Positions 7,159-12,781 of a stretch of 12,830 nucleotides of DNA are shown here, one piece after another. Every line of letters begins with the position of its first letter. The stretch's first letter is position 1. Below the pieces are notes generated by a model, which worked only from the letters and a program-made list of their open reading frames with translations, was not told the origin of the DNA and made no database searches. Both the position numbers and the translations under genes were made by a program. The stretch spans positions 1-12,830 of the forward strand of contig QZJU01000009.1 in assembly GCA_003597955.1 (NCBI GenBank), read 5' to 3'. The stretch comes from Candidatus Parcubacteria bacterium (GTDB lineage Bacteria; Patescibacteriota; Patescibacteriia; PEXW01).

Positions 7159-8731
7159 ATATCCAAACCTCCTTGTCTTCGTAAGCCAGATTAACGCCGG
7201 GGGTGTTTTTTACATTTTCGTGCATTTCCGTGTGATCTTTTTCAATCAAGATCCAGCGGGTGTTAAACATTTCAAAAACCTCACCCAAATTTTCCCGCCT
7301 TTCGCCCAGAGTGGTCTTGGCCCATGCCCAGTACCTGGCCTGGTCTTGCCGGTACAAAAAAGTCGGGTCCAGGCCGGCAATATAGGCGTTAACCGTATTG
7401 TAATAAAACAAGACCGGAAAATCGTCCCAGTCGCTGTGAAAAACCACTTCACCCGGCTGGGAATGCTCGGCCAGCCAGGTGGCGGACGCTTGGTAGTGCG
7501 TGGCGTTGATGCCGGAATTTAAATTGTCATAATTGGCTTTTTGATCGCGCCAGATTACCAAAGGCAAACTGATTAGAAAATAAGCGATCAACGCCGCGCT
7601 GATTATTTTGTGGGTTTTGGCTTGGGTTTTTAAAAAAACTTTAAGTTTTTGCCAAGCCTCTGAACTAACGGCCTCGTGCAGCATGGTCGCGGCGGACAGC
7701 GCCAAAAATGGCACGGCGTATTCAACATAGCGCCGCGACTTAAGGGTAAAAACCGAAAAAAACACAGCCAGCCAAAACATGGTCCAGCCCCTGACCGTCG
7801 AACGCCGGAGGTTGTTCAGATAAAAAATCACCGCCAAAACAAATGGCGCAACCACGACGATGTTGTTGCCGATAAAATCCGTGAAGCCATAGGGATACCA
7901 CTCCCCGCCCACGCCGATTATCTTCCGGTAATTAACCAAGCCGATTTGCACGGCTTGTTCCCAGATAAAATTAAAAGTGTTGGGAAAAAACGGATTTAGA
8001 AGCAAGCCGACCGCCGCGCCTGACAAAACGCATAAAAACACCTGCAAGGGCTGGTATTTTTTTAAACCCGGCCAATTCCACCAAGGCCGGGGCAACAAGG
8101 GTTTTAAAATTCCAGGCTGGTTTTGGCGTTGAAAAAAATCGTACGCCAGGTTTACTAATAAAAAAATGCCGGCCGCCGCGATTAAGACCAAAAACCCGCC
8201 GTACAATAAAACAAAAAACCAGGCGATTAAAAAGGTTGCCAATTTTTTCTTGGCAAACATCAGCCAAATGCCGATTAGCAGGGTGGCCAATGAAAGACTG
8301 GGTGCCTTGGCCAAGCTTATCCGAAAAGTAAAGGGTGTCGCCGCCAATAGTACCAAAGCCCAAACCAAGACATGCCGCAAGCCCTGTTTTATCAAAAACC
8401 AAGCCGCTACTGTAATTAATAAAGCCGCAAAAAACACCGTGGCCAATTTAATGCCAGCTAATGGATCCAAAAGCCGGACAAATGGGATTAAGGCTACATG
8501 ATAAAGCCAATGCTGATCAATGTAGTGCTGGCCCAAAGTCGTGAATGGCAACCACGGAAACTCCCTGACTGCCCCCTGCTGGCTGGTCAAGACGCCGAGA
8601 CGCGCATGATAAAAAGAATCCGGGTCGGCGAAAATCGCGTTGTTTTGTAAGACAAAAAATACCCCAAAAGAAACCACAAAAACCCCAAAAAGCAAAAATA
8701 ATTTTTCATTCTGCCTGACAAAGCTGGACAT
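7139..8731 (-). CDS. STT3-like GT-C membrane protein with C-terminal soluble domain; first gene of the glycosylation operon
   Basis: The 530 residues comprise an N-terminal span (about 11-29), a first outer loop ADPDSFYHARLG (35-46; D36, D38, H42) and DQHWLYH (72-78). Further hydrophobic spans run to about residue 393, followed by a soluble C-terminal domain. The first-loop D-x-D...H pattern resembles the DPYYHLR region of archaeal and bacterial oligosaccharyltransferases (STT3/AglB/PglB). The canonical WWDYG is absent. At the same place, just past the last span, there is SDWDDFP (433-439), followed by GLDPTFLY (453-460). Family assignment is therefore tentative: an STT3-like or other GT-C enzyme acting on lipid-linked sugar at the outer face. 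It is preceded by a probable promoter and overlaps the MptB-like gene by 20 bp. No Shine-Dalgarno site precedes the ATG. Confidence 0.82.
   Translation of the reverse strand: MSSFVRQNEKLFLLFGVFVVSFGVFFVLQNNAIFADPDSFYHARLGVLTSQQGAVREFPWLPFTTLGQHYIDQHWLYHVALIPFVRLLDPLAGIKLATVFFAALLITVAAWFLIKQGLRHVLVWALVLLAATPFTFRISLAKAPSLSLATLLIGIWLMFAKKKLATFLIAWFFVLLYGGFLVLIAAAGIFLLVNLAYDFFQRQNQPGILKPLLPRPWWNWPGLKKYQPLQVFLCVLSGAAVGLLLNPFFPNTFNFIWEQAVQIGLVNYRKIIGVGGEWYPYGFTDFIGNNIVVVAPFVLAVIFYLNNLRRSTVRGWTMFWLAVFFSVFTLKSRRYVEYAVPFLALSAATMLHEAVSSEAWQKLKVFLKTQAKTHKIISAALIAYFLISLPLVIWRDQKANYDNLNSGINATHYQASATWLAEHSQPGEVVFHSDWDDFPVLFYYNTVNAYIAGLDPTFLYRQDQARYWAWAKTTLGERRENLGEVFEMFNTRWILIEKDHTEMHENVKNTPGVNLAYEDKEVWIYEWQGE
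7168..7174 (-). promoter_or_regulatory. Strong Shine-Dalgarno site for the MptB-like gene
   Basis: On the minus strand AAGGAGG lies 9 nt before ATG 7158-7156. It is embedded in the last codons of the upstream 530-residue gene. It fixes the start of the MptB-like gene and is the only perfect Shine-Dalgarno match I see in the operon. The other starts rely on coupling or weak signals. Confidence 0.8.
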
Positions 8732-8737
8732 AATTTA

Positions 8738-8766
8738 AGTATATAGGTTTTGGCTTTAATTGTAGA
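8738..8766 (-). promoter_or_regulatory. Probable sigma-70-type promoter of the glycosylation operon, possibly leaderless
   Basis: Read on the minus strand, TCTACA (8766-8761) and TATACT (8743-8738) are separated by 17 bp. They match 4 of 6 and 5 of 6 consensus positions. The -10 element ends only 6 nt before the ATG of the 530-residue gene, so transcription would begin at or next to the start codon. This fits the absence of a ribosome-binding site there. Confidence 0.4.
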
Positions 8767-8777
8767 CTACACTACAA
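8760..8777. repeat. Short palindrome overlapping the operon's -35 region (candidate operator)
   Basis: TTGTAG (8760-8765) and CTACAA (8772-8777) are inverted copies 6 bp apart. Nested within them, TGTAGACTACA (8761-8771) is a perfect 11-bp palindrome. It covers the proposed -35 element, where a dimeric repressor could bind. No regulator gene is in the window. Confidence 0.35.
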
Positions 8778-8863
8778 ATTACTAATGGGTACGAATATAC
8801 GAATTATTTTTTTATATATTACTTTGTCGCATTCGTAAATTAGTAATGATTCGTACATTCGTA
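8778..8863. repeat. Inverted cluster of TACGAAT/ATTCGTA 7-mers with ATTACTAAT arms
   Basis: TACGAAT occurs at 8790-8796 and 8798-8804. Its reverse complement ATTCGTA occurs at 8831-8837, 8849-8855 and 8857-8863. ATTACTAAT (8778-8786) is also mirrored by ATTAGTAAT (8839-8847). The two sides can pair as a 9-bp plus 7-bp stem with a 3/1 internal loop and a 34-nt A/T-rich loop (8797-8830). The rest of this gap (8732-8932) is A/T-rich and has no coding potential that I can see. Confidence 0.65.
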
Positions 8864-8871
8864 GACTTCTT

Positions 8872-8913
8872 AAAAAGCCCTCCCCGCCAAGCATGGCTGT
8901 GGGGAAGGCTTTT
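8872..8913 (-). terminator. Intrinsic terminator of the phosphoglucose/phosphomannose isomerase gene
   Basis: Arms AAAAGCCCTCCCC (8873-8885) and GGGGAAGGCTTTT (8901-8913) pair at 12 of 13 positions. The loop holds a second small hairpin, GCCA-AGCA-TGGC (8886-8897). Read on the minus strand, the stem ends in GGGCTTTTT. It lies about 20 bp past the isomerase stop codon and separates that gene from the glycosylation operon. Confidence 0.85.
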
Positions 8914-8932
8914 ACAAAAACCAGATTAGAAT

Positions 8933-9997
8933 TTAATGTCCGAGCTTGTGTTTGAAATAATTAACCCACTTAATGTCCGCGGGATTAATGTGGTATTGCA
9001 AGCCCAGGCCCAGGGTTAAATTTCCACCAAAAATTAAGAGTTCGATCGCTTGAGACAGCCGGGTCTTAGCGCGGGCTTTATACTCCACAACCTTTGCGCC
9101 GTTTCTTTGAATTATTTCTTTGGTCAAGCGCATCCGCTTTTGAATCCGCGGGGCATACAAACTGGAATTTAGTATTAAAAAGGTCGTGTTTCGGATGTTT
9201 TGTTTGGGGTGAGTTAAGCCTTCCATCAAGTGGTGATTCAGTTCTGGAACGGCAAACCAAGTGGCAAAGGTTTTAGCGGTTTCGTTTAATTGGTTGGCAA
9301 TGACATGGGCGGCGCCGCTCAAGTGTTCAGCTCCAGCGACTAAAACCGCGCGCTGGAGTAATTTCTGGCTCATTTTCGCCGCCGGGCTCGAGGCAACGCC
9401 CAAGTTCATTTGTCTGCCGATTTTTTTCGTGAATGCGAGCGTCTCTTGAATTTCCTTGCTGCCTAGCTCCAAAAGCCCGGTTTTTTGCAAAAGCCCGATT
9501 AAGCCAAAAACCGCATAACCCAAACCGATTCGAGGCTGATCCGAGGGATTATGAACTGGCCTAAAAATATAGCTTGGGATTTTATGGGTTTTGGCGATGT
9601 TGGCCAAGCTTCCGCCAGCGCAAATCACTAACAGCTTGGCTTTGGCTTTTTTTGCAAACTTATACGCGGCCAACGTTTCTTCGGTCGTGCCCGAATAGCT
9701 AGCTAAAATCACCAGAGTTTCAGAATCAACCCAGGCAGGCAGTTTATAATCATTAATAATGATAATCGGTGCTTTCAGGCTTTCGGCGCAGGCGCTTAAA
9801 ACCACATGTGCACCCAAAGCAGAGCCGCCCATACCGGCCAAAACCACGCGCTTTACCTTAATAAACTTCGGCAGGCGCAGACGACGGGTTTCGACAAAGG
9901 CTTGCTGGGCCTGGTCGGGAAAGCTATTGACCGACTCAAAAACTCTTTTCGTGTCGTACTTTTTTAAAAGCGGTGAAAACAGCAATTTCATGCTCAT
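8933..9997 (-). CDS. Bifunctional phosphoglucose/phosphomannose isomerase (SIS domain)
   Basis: The enzyme interconverts glucose-6-phosphate or mannose-6-phosphate with fructose-6-phosphate in the cytoplasm. The 354-residue protein has the twin SIS-domain layout of the archaeal/bacterial PGI/PMI family. It shows GMGGSA (55-60), SYSGTTEETL (100-109), QPRIGLGY (154-161), NETAK (238-242) and PELNHH (251-256). E239 and H255 are 16 residues apart, the same spacing as the catalytic Glu and His I recall for the Pyrobaculum enzyme (E203, H219). Length is close to the family norm. A terminator follows 20 bp after the stop, so it is transcribed apart from the glycosylation operon. By role it could supply mannose-6-phosphate for GDP-mannose and the lipid-linked sugars used there. 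A second ATG at 9991-9989 is a better-placed start than 9997. Confidence 0.93.
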   Translation of the reverse strand: MSMKLLFSPLLKKYDTKRVFESVNSFPDQAQQAFVETRRLRLPKFIKVKRVVLAGMGGSALGAHVVLSACAESLKAPIIIINDYKLPAWVDSETLVILASYSGTTEETLAAYKFAKKAKAKLLVICAGGSLANIAKTHKIPSYIFRPVHNPSDQPRIGLGYAVFGLIGLLQKTGLLELGSKEIQETLAFTKKIGRQMNLGVASSPAAKMSQKLLQRAVLVAGAEHLSGAAHVIANQLNETAKTFATWFAVPELNHHLMEGLTHPKQNIRNTTFLILNSSLYAPRIQKRMRLTKEIIQRNGAKVVEYKARAKTRLSQAIELLIFGGNLTLGLGLQYHINPADIKWVNYFKHKLGH

Positions 9998-9998
9998 A

Positions 9999-10002
9999 CC
10001 CT
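9999..10002 (-). promoter_or_regulatory. Weak Shine-Dalgarno AGGG favouring the second ATG of the isomerase gene
   Basis: AGGG on the minus strand is 1 nt from the ATG at 9997 but 7 nt from the in-frame ATG at 9991-9989. The spacing supports the second, giving a 352-residue protein that starts MKLLFSPL. Confidence 0.4.
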
Positions 10003-10048
10003 ATCGCGGATTGTTTTTTTTGGCAAGGTGCTCGGTGTACCACTCCCC

Positions 10049-10061
10049 ATTCGTAATTCGC
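10049..10061. repeat. Outlying ATTCGTA repeat copy with an adjoining degenerate copy
   Basis: ATTCGTA (10049-10055) is followed directly by ATTCGCA (10055-10061, sharing one base), which differs at one position. This is the 7-mer seen five times in the 8778-8863 cluster, here in the next intergenic gap upstream of the isomerase gene. Confidence 0.5.
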
Positions 10062-10076
10062 AGACTCCAAAAATCA

Positions 10077-10187
10077 TTGACCCCGCACCACTTTCCAAAA
10101 TAAATCTTAATAATCCCTTTGGATATTAATTGAATTAAATATCCAACGCACAAATTTATGTTTTTATGGAAAGTGGTGCGGGGTTGA
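10077..10187. mobile_element. MITE-like element with 17-bp perfect terminal inverted repeats and TTGA direct repeats
   Basis: CCCCGCACCACTTTCCA (10081-10097) and TGGAAAGTGGTGCGGGG (10167-10183) are perfect inverted repeats bounding a 103-bp unit. TTGA lies immediately outside both ends (10077-10080 and 10184-10187), as a target-site duplication would. The 69-bp core is only about 20% GC by count and has no coding capacity. The right-hand TTGA forms part of the -35 box of the yebC promoter. The alternative reading is an 18-bp dyad used as a regulator site, because the flanking A and T also pair. No transposase is in the window. Confidence 0.55.
10121..10144. repeat. Inner A/T-rich palindrome in the core of the MITE-like element
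   Basis: GGATATT (10121-10127) and AATATCC (10138-10144) are perfect inverted arms around a 10-bp loop. With the outer 17-bp arms, the element can fold as one long nested hairpin. Confidence 0.6.
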
Positions 10188-10212
10188 CTTGAAATGCATT
10201 TTTAAGTATAAT
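10184..10212 (+). promoter_or_regulatory. Sigma-70-type promoter of the yebC-ruvC-GT4 operon
   Basis: TTGACT (10184-10189) and TATAAT (10207-10212) are separated by exactly 17 bp, a near-perfect housekeeping promoter. Transcription should start about 10219, leaving a leader of roughly 40 nt before the yebC ATG. That leader shows no Shine-Dalgarno site. The -35 box begins at the first base after the right terminal repeat of the MITE-like element. Confidence 0.82.
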
Positions 10213-10261
10213 TATTACACTTTAATTTGGGTTTAATTATTCTTGTTAAAGCTCTTTCAAC

Positions 10262-10987
10262 ATGTCTGGGCATTCAAAATGGTCAACCATCAAAAGGCAA
10301 AAAGGCGCGACTGACGCAAAGCGCGCCGTACTTTTCACCAAGCTCGGTCACGCCATTACCGCTTCCGCGCGCCAGGGCGGCGCCGATCCGGAAACGAATT
10401 TCCGCTTGCGTTTGGCGATTGAAAAGGCGCGGGCGGCTAACATGCCGAATGAAAATGTTGACCGCGCCGTCAGGCGCGGCTTGGGCGCTGATACCGGCTT
10501 GCAGCTCGAGGAAATTTTATATGAGGGTTTTGGGCCTGGCGGGTCTGCCCTTTTAATCCAAGCGATTACCAACAATCGAAACCGCACGGTTGGCGAAATC
10601 CGCGCGCTCTTAGGAAAACACGAAGGCAGTTTGGGCGGCGCGAATAGCGTGGCCTGGCAATTTGAAAACAGGGGTGTTGTCAGAATTGAGGCGGAAAGCT
10701 TGCGGGGCTTGGACAAAGAAAAAATCATCTTAGAAGCGATTGAGGCCGGAGCCGAAGATGTGCAAGATTCGGCTGAGGGCTTGGCCATTATCGCGCCGAC
10801 GGATAAATTGGCCGGCATGCAAAAATTCTTTTCTGACCGCCAAATCACCGTGGCTTCGGCGGATACGGAATTTGTGGCCAAGCAAAATCTAAAATTAAAC
10901 GACGCTGACGCAGAAAAACTCCATAACTTGATGGAGGCCTTGGAAAATCATGAGGATGTTTCAGCGGTATGGACCAATGCCGGTTGA
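10262..10987 (+). CDS. yebC: YebC/TACO1 family protein
   Basis: The 241-residue protein opens with the family hallmark MSGHSKWSTIKRQK and continues with the three-domain YebC layout: ARQGGADPETNFRLRLAIEKA (37-57), NMPNENVDRAVRRG (60-73), YEGFGPGG (88-95), NNRNRTVGEIR (104-114) and GSLGGANSVAWQF (122-134). The length is normal. YebC/TACO1 proteins are reported both as transcription regulators and as translation factors that relieve ribosome stalling, for example on proline-rich stretches. Which role applies here cannot be read from sequence. It is first in an operon with ruvC, a pairing common in bacteria. The strong promoter lies upstream. The ATG has no Shine-Dalgarno site, but the conserved N-terminus makes the start secure. 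Confidence 0.97.
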   Translation: MSGHSKWSTIKRQKGATDAKRAVLFTKLGHAITASARQGGADPETNFRLRLAIEKARAANMPNENVDRAVRRGLGADTGLQLEEILYEGFGPGGSALLIQAITNNRNRTVGEIRALLGKHEGSLGGANSVAWQFENRGVVRIEAESLRGLDKEKIILEAIEAGAEDVQDSAEGLAIIAPTDKLAGMQKFFSDRQITVASADTEFVAKQNLKLNDADAEKLHNLMEALENHEDVSAVWTNAG

Positions 10988-11465
10988 GCCAAAAACTATT
11001 TTAGGAATTGACCCGGGTTTCGGCCGGGTCGGCTGGGGGGTAATTAAATTTGTTTCAAATTCTTTAAAATTCGAGGCTTGTGGGACGATTGAAACCACCA
11101 ATCAAACCGCGTTTGTTGGCCGGCTCAAGCGTATCCGCACGGGTTTGATCGAAATTATAAAAAAATACCAACCTGACCTGGCTGGCGTGGAAAGACTGTT
11201 TTTTTCCAAAAACATCAAAACCGCCATGCAGGTTAGCGAAGCTCGGGGGATCATCCTGCTTACCCTGGCCGACAAAAAAATAAAAATCTTTGAATGCACG
11301 CCCCAAGCCGTAAAGCAGGCGCTCGTCGCTTATGGCCGGGCGGAAAAACTTCAAATTCAGCGTATGGTAAAAACCCTTTTAAAACTGCCGGTGATTCCAA
11401 AGCCAGACGACGCGGCCGACGCTTTGGCGATTGCAATTACCACGGCCTTTGAGCGAAAGACATGA
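10977..11465 (+). CDS. ruvC: Holliday junction endonuclease RuvC
   Basis: RuvC is the dimeric nuclease that resolves four-way DNA junctions at the end of homologous recombination. From the Met at 10977 the protein is 162 residues, the family's usual size. It keeps all four acidic catalytic residues: D12 in ILGIDPGFGRVGWG, E72 in VERLFF, and D145 and D148 in DDAADALA. The frame extends upstream to ATG 10950 (171 residues). That start has GGAGG 12 nt before it (10933-10937) but adds a non-conserved leader, so I prefer 10977, which overlaps the yebC stop by 11 bp. The partners ruvA and ruvB are not adjacent. Its stop overlaps the GT4 start by 4 bp. Confidence 0.96.
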   Translation: MPVEPKTILGIDPGFGRVGWGVIKFVSNSLKFEACGTIETTNQTAFVGRLKRIRTGLIEIIKKYQPDLAGVERLFFSKNIKTAMQVSEARGIILLTLADKKIKIFECTPQAVKQALVAYGRAEKLQIQRMVKTLLKLPVIPKPDDAADALAIAITTAFERKT

Positions 11466-12733
11466 AACACATTGCCCTTATTAATGTGCACTGCGACCCT
11501 TTGGAACAACTCGGTTCGGCGGAAGCCGGCGGACAAAATGTTTATGTTTTTCACCTGGCCAAGGCTTTGGGCAAACTTGGTTATCATGTGGATGTTTTTT
11601 CTCGCCTGAATTCGCGACTGAAAAAAGAACGGGTCAGACTGACCAAACACGTTCAATTCATTCGCTTGCGCGCTGGTCACCGACACTTCATTCCGAAAAA
11701 CCGTTTAGGCCCTCTTCTGCCGGAATTCATCAGTAATTTTTTGGCTTGGCAAAAAGCCAAAAACGCTAAATACGACCTTTTGCACTCCCACTATTGGGAA
11801 GCGGGCTGGGTTACCTTGCAGCTAAAATATATTTTGCGCTTGCCCCAGCTCCACACTTTTCACTCTTTGGGGATCATGCGCTACAACGCGCTAAAGGGCT
11901 ATCGCGAACAAAGTTTGAATACCGCCGAAATCCGACACCGCATTTCCGTGGAAAAAGAAATTACCCAAAAAGCCAATTGCATAGTCAGCACCAGCCCCTA
12001 TGAGCGCGAATACTTGGAAAAACATTACTGCTGCCATCCGGATAAAATTCGCGTGGTGCCGTGCGGCGTGGATTTAATCCGTTTTAAACCAGTTGACCGC
12101 TGGCAAGCCAGAAAAAAAATCAAGGCGAGTCCCGACGAAAAAATCATTCTTTACACCGGCCGGATTGAATGGCGCAAGGGCATTGGAACCTTGATTATTG
12201 CGGTCGCCAAGCTTTTTAAACACCATCCGGAACTTCGTAAAAAAGTGCGGCTTTATATTGTAGGCGGAAACTTAGGCCGCCGGGCCGAGCCTGAAGTCAG
12301 GGACGAAATCCGGCGCTTAAAAGATGTCTGCCGGGAATACAAAATCCGCGACCGCGTGGAATTCACGGGCGCGGTCCAACAGGAAAGGCTGCATTACTAT
12401 TACTCGGCGGCAAATGTTTGCGTGATCCCCTCTTATTATGAACCTTTTGGCATGGTGCCTTTGGAAGCCATGGCTTGCAAAGTGCCGGTCATTGCTTCAG
12501 ACACCGGGGGCCTGCCCTACAGCGTCCGGGATGGCAAATCTGGAATTTTGGTACCAGTCCGTAATCCGGGCGCCATTTCCAACCAACTTTACAAAACCCT
12601 GACTGATAAGGAATTTTCTGAAAAATTAGTCAGGGGCGGAAGGGAATTAGTCAAAACCACCTTTAGCTGGAAAATCATCGCCAAGCAAGTGGCGCACGCT
12701 TATGAGCGGGTGCTGGAGAAAAATAAAAAATAA
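11462..12733 (+). CDS. GT4 family glycosyltransferase (MshA / sucrose-phosphate-synthase-like)
   Basis: This 423-residue soluble GT-B enzyme has two Rossmann-like halves. The N-terminal half shows the acceptor/loop motif EAGGQNVYVFHLAKALG (21-37) and LLHSHYWEAG (106-115). The C-terminal half shows YTGRIEWRKG (231-240; R234 and K239 contact the donor phosphate in relatives) and the nucleotide-sugar E-x7-E signature EPFGMVPLE (327-335), followed by VIASDTGGLP (343-352). The GGQNVYV start is typical of the branch holding MshA, sucrose-phosphate synthase and related retaining enzymes. The acceptor is unknown. It overlaps ruvC by 4 bp (ATGA), so it is translated with a recombination gene. A terminator follows 10 bp after the stop. 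A role in cell-surface or storage sugar synthesis is an inference. Confidence 0.93.
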   Translation: MKHIALINVHCDPLEQLGSAEAGGQNVYVFHLAKALGKLGYHVDVFSRLNSRLKKERVRLTKHVQFIRLRAGHRHFIPKNRLGPLLPEFISNFLAWQKAKNAKYDLLHSHYWEAGWVTLQLKYILRLPQLHTFHSLGIMRYNALKGYREQSLNTAEIRHRISVEKEITQKANCIVSTSPYEREYLEKHYCCHPDKIRVVPCGVDLIRFKPVDRWQARKKIKASPDEKIILYTGRIEWRKGIGTLIIAVAKLFKHHPELRKKVRLYIVGGNLGRRAEPEVRDEIRRLKDVCREYKIRDRVEFTGAVQQERLHYYYSAANVCVIPSYYEPFGMVPLEAMACKVPVIASDTGGLPYSVRDGKSGILVPVRNPGAISNQLYKTLTDKEFSEKLVRGGRELVKTTFSWKIIAKQVAHAYERVLEKNKK

Positions 12734-12743
12734 ATGACCTACT

Positions 12744-12781
12744 CCCCGGATTCCGCTTCGCTGCATCCGGGGTTTCTTTTT
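12744..12781 (+). terminator. Intrinsic terminator of the yebC-ruvC-GT4 operon
   Basis: Perfect arms CCCCGGAT (12744-12751) and ATCCGGGG (12765-12772) enclose a 13-nt loop and are followed by TTTCTTTTT (12773-12781). A further inverted pair, ATGACC (12734-12739) and GGTCAT (12784-12789), flanks the whole structure. Confidence 0.9.

Noticed and set aside
6866-7522. A 218-residue plus-strand open frame across the junction of the two minus-strand GT-C genes
   Set aside because: It is antisense to two genes with clear membrane-protein sequence and family motifs, and has no domain pattern of its own.
7971-8402. A 143-residue frame inside the STT3-like gene
   Set aside because: It is a shifted frame on the same strand within a longer, well-supported gene.
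8778-8863. A CRISPR array
   Set aside because: The repeated units are 7 bp, in both orientations, with spacers of 1-26 bp. There are no cas genes.
9998-10160. A minus-strand promoter for the isomerase gene
   Set aside because: Several A/T-rich hexamers can be found in the element core, but none has a matching -35 at acceptable spacing, so I could not choose one.
10080-10184. MraZ-type operator (AAAGTGG) in the dyad arms
   Set aside because: Each arm has only one such unit, whereas MraZ sites need several in tandem with fixed spacing. No mraZ or dcw gene is nearby.
10080-10184. A transcription terminator or riboswitch for yebC in the long hairpin
   Set aside because: It lies upstream of the clear yebC promoter, so it is not in that transcript, and no T-run follows the right arm.
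10348-10881. A 177-residue minus-strand open frame opposite yebC
   Set aside because: It lies wholly antisense to a confidently identified YebC protein, is serine/proline/alanine-rich in the way shadow frames are, and has no recognisable motif.
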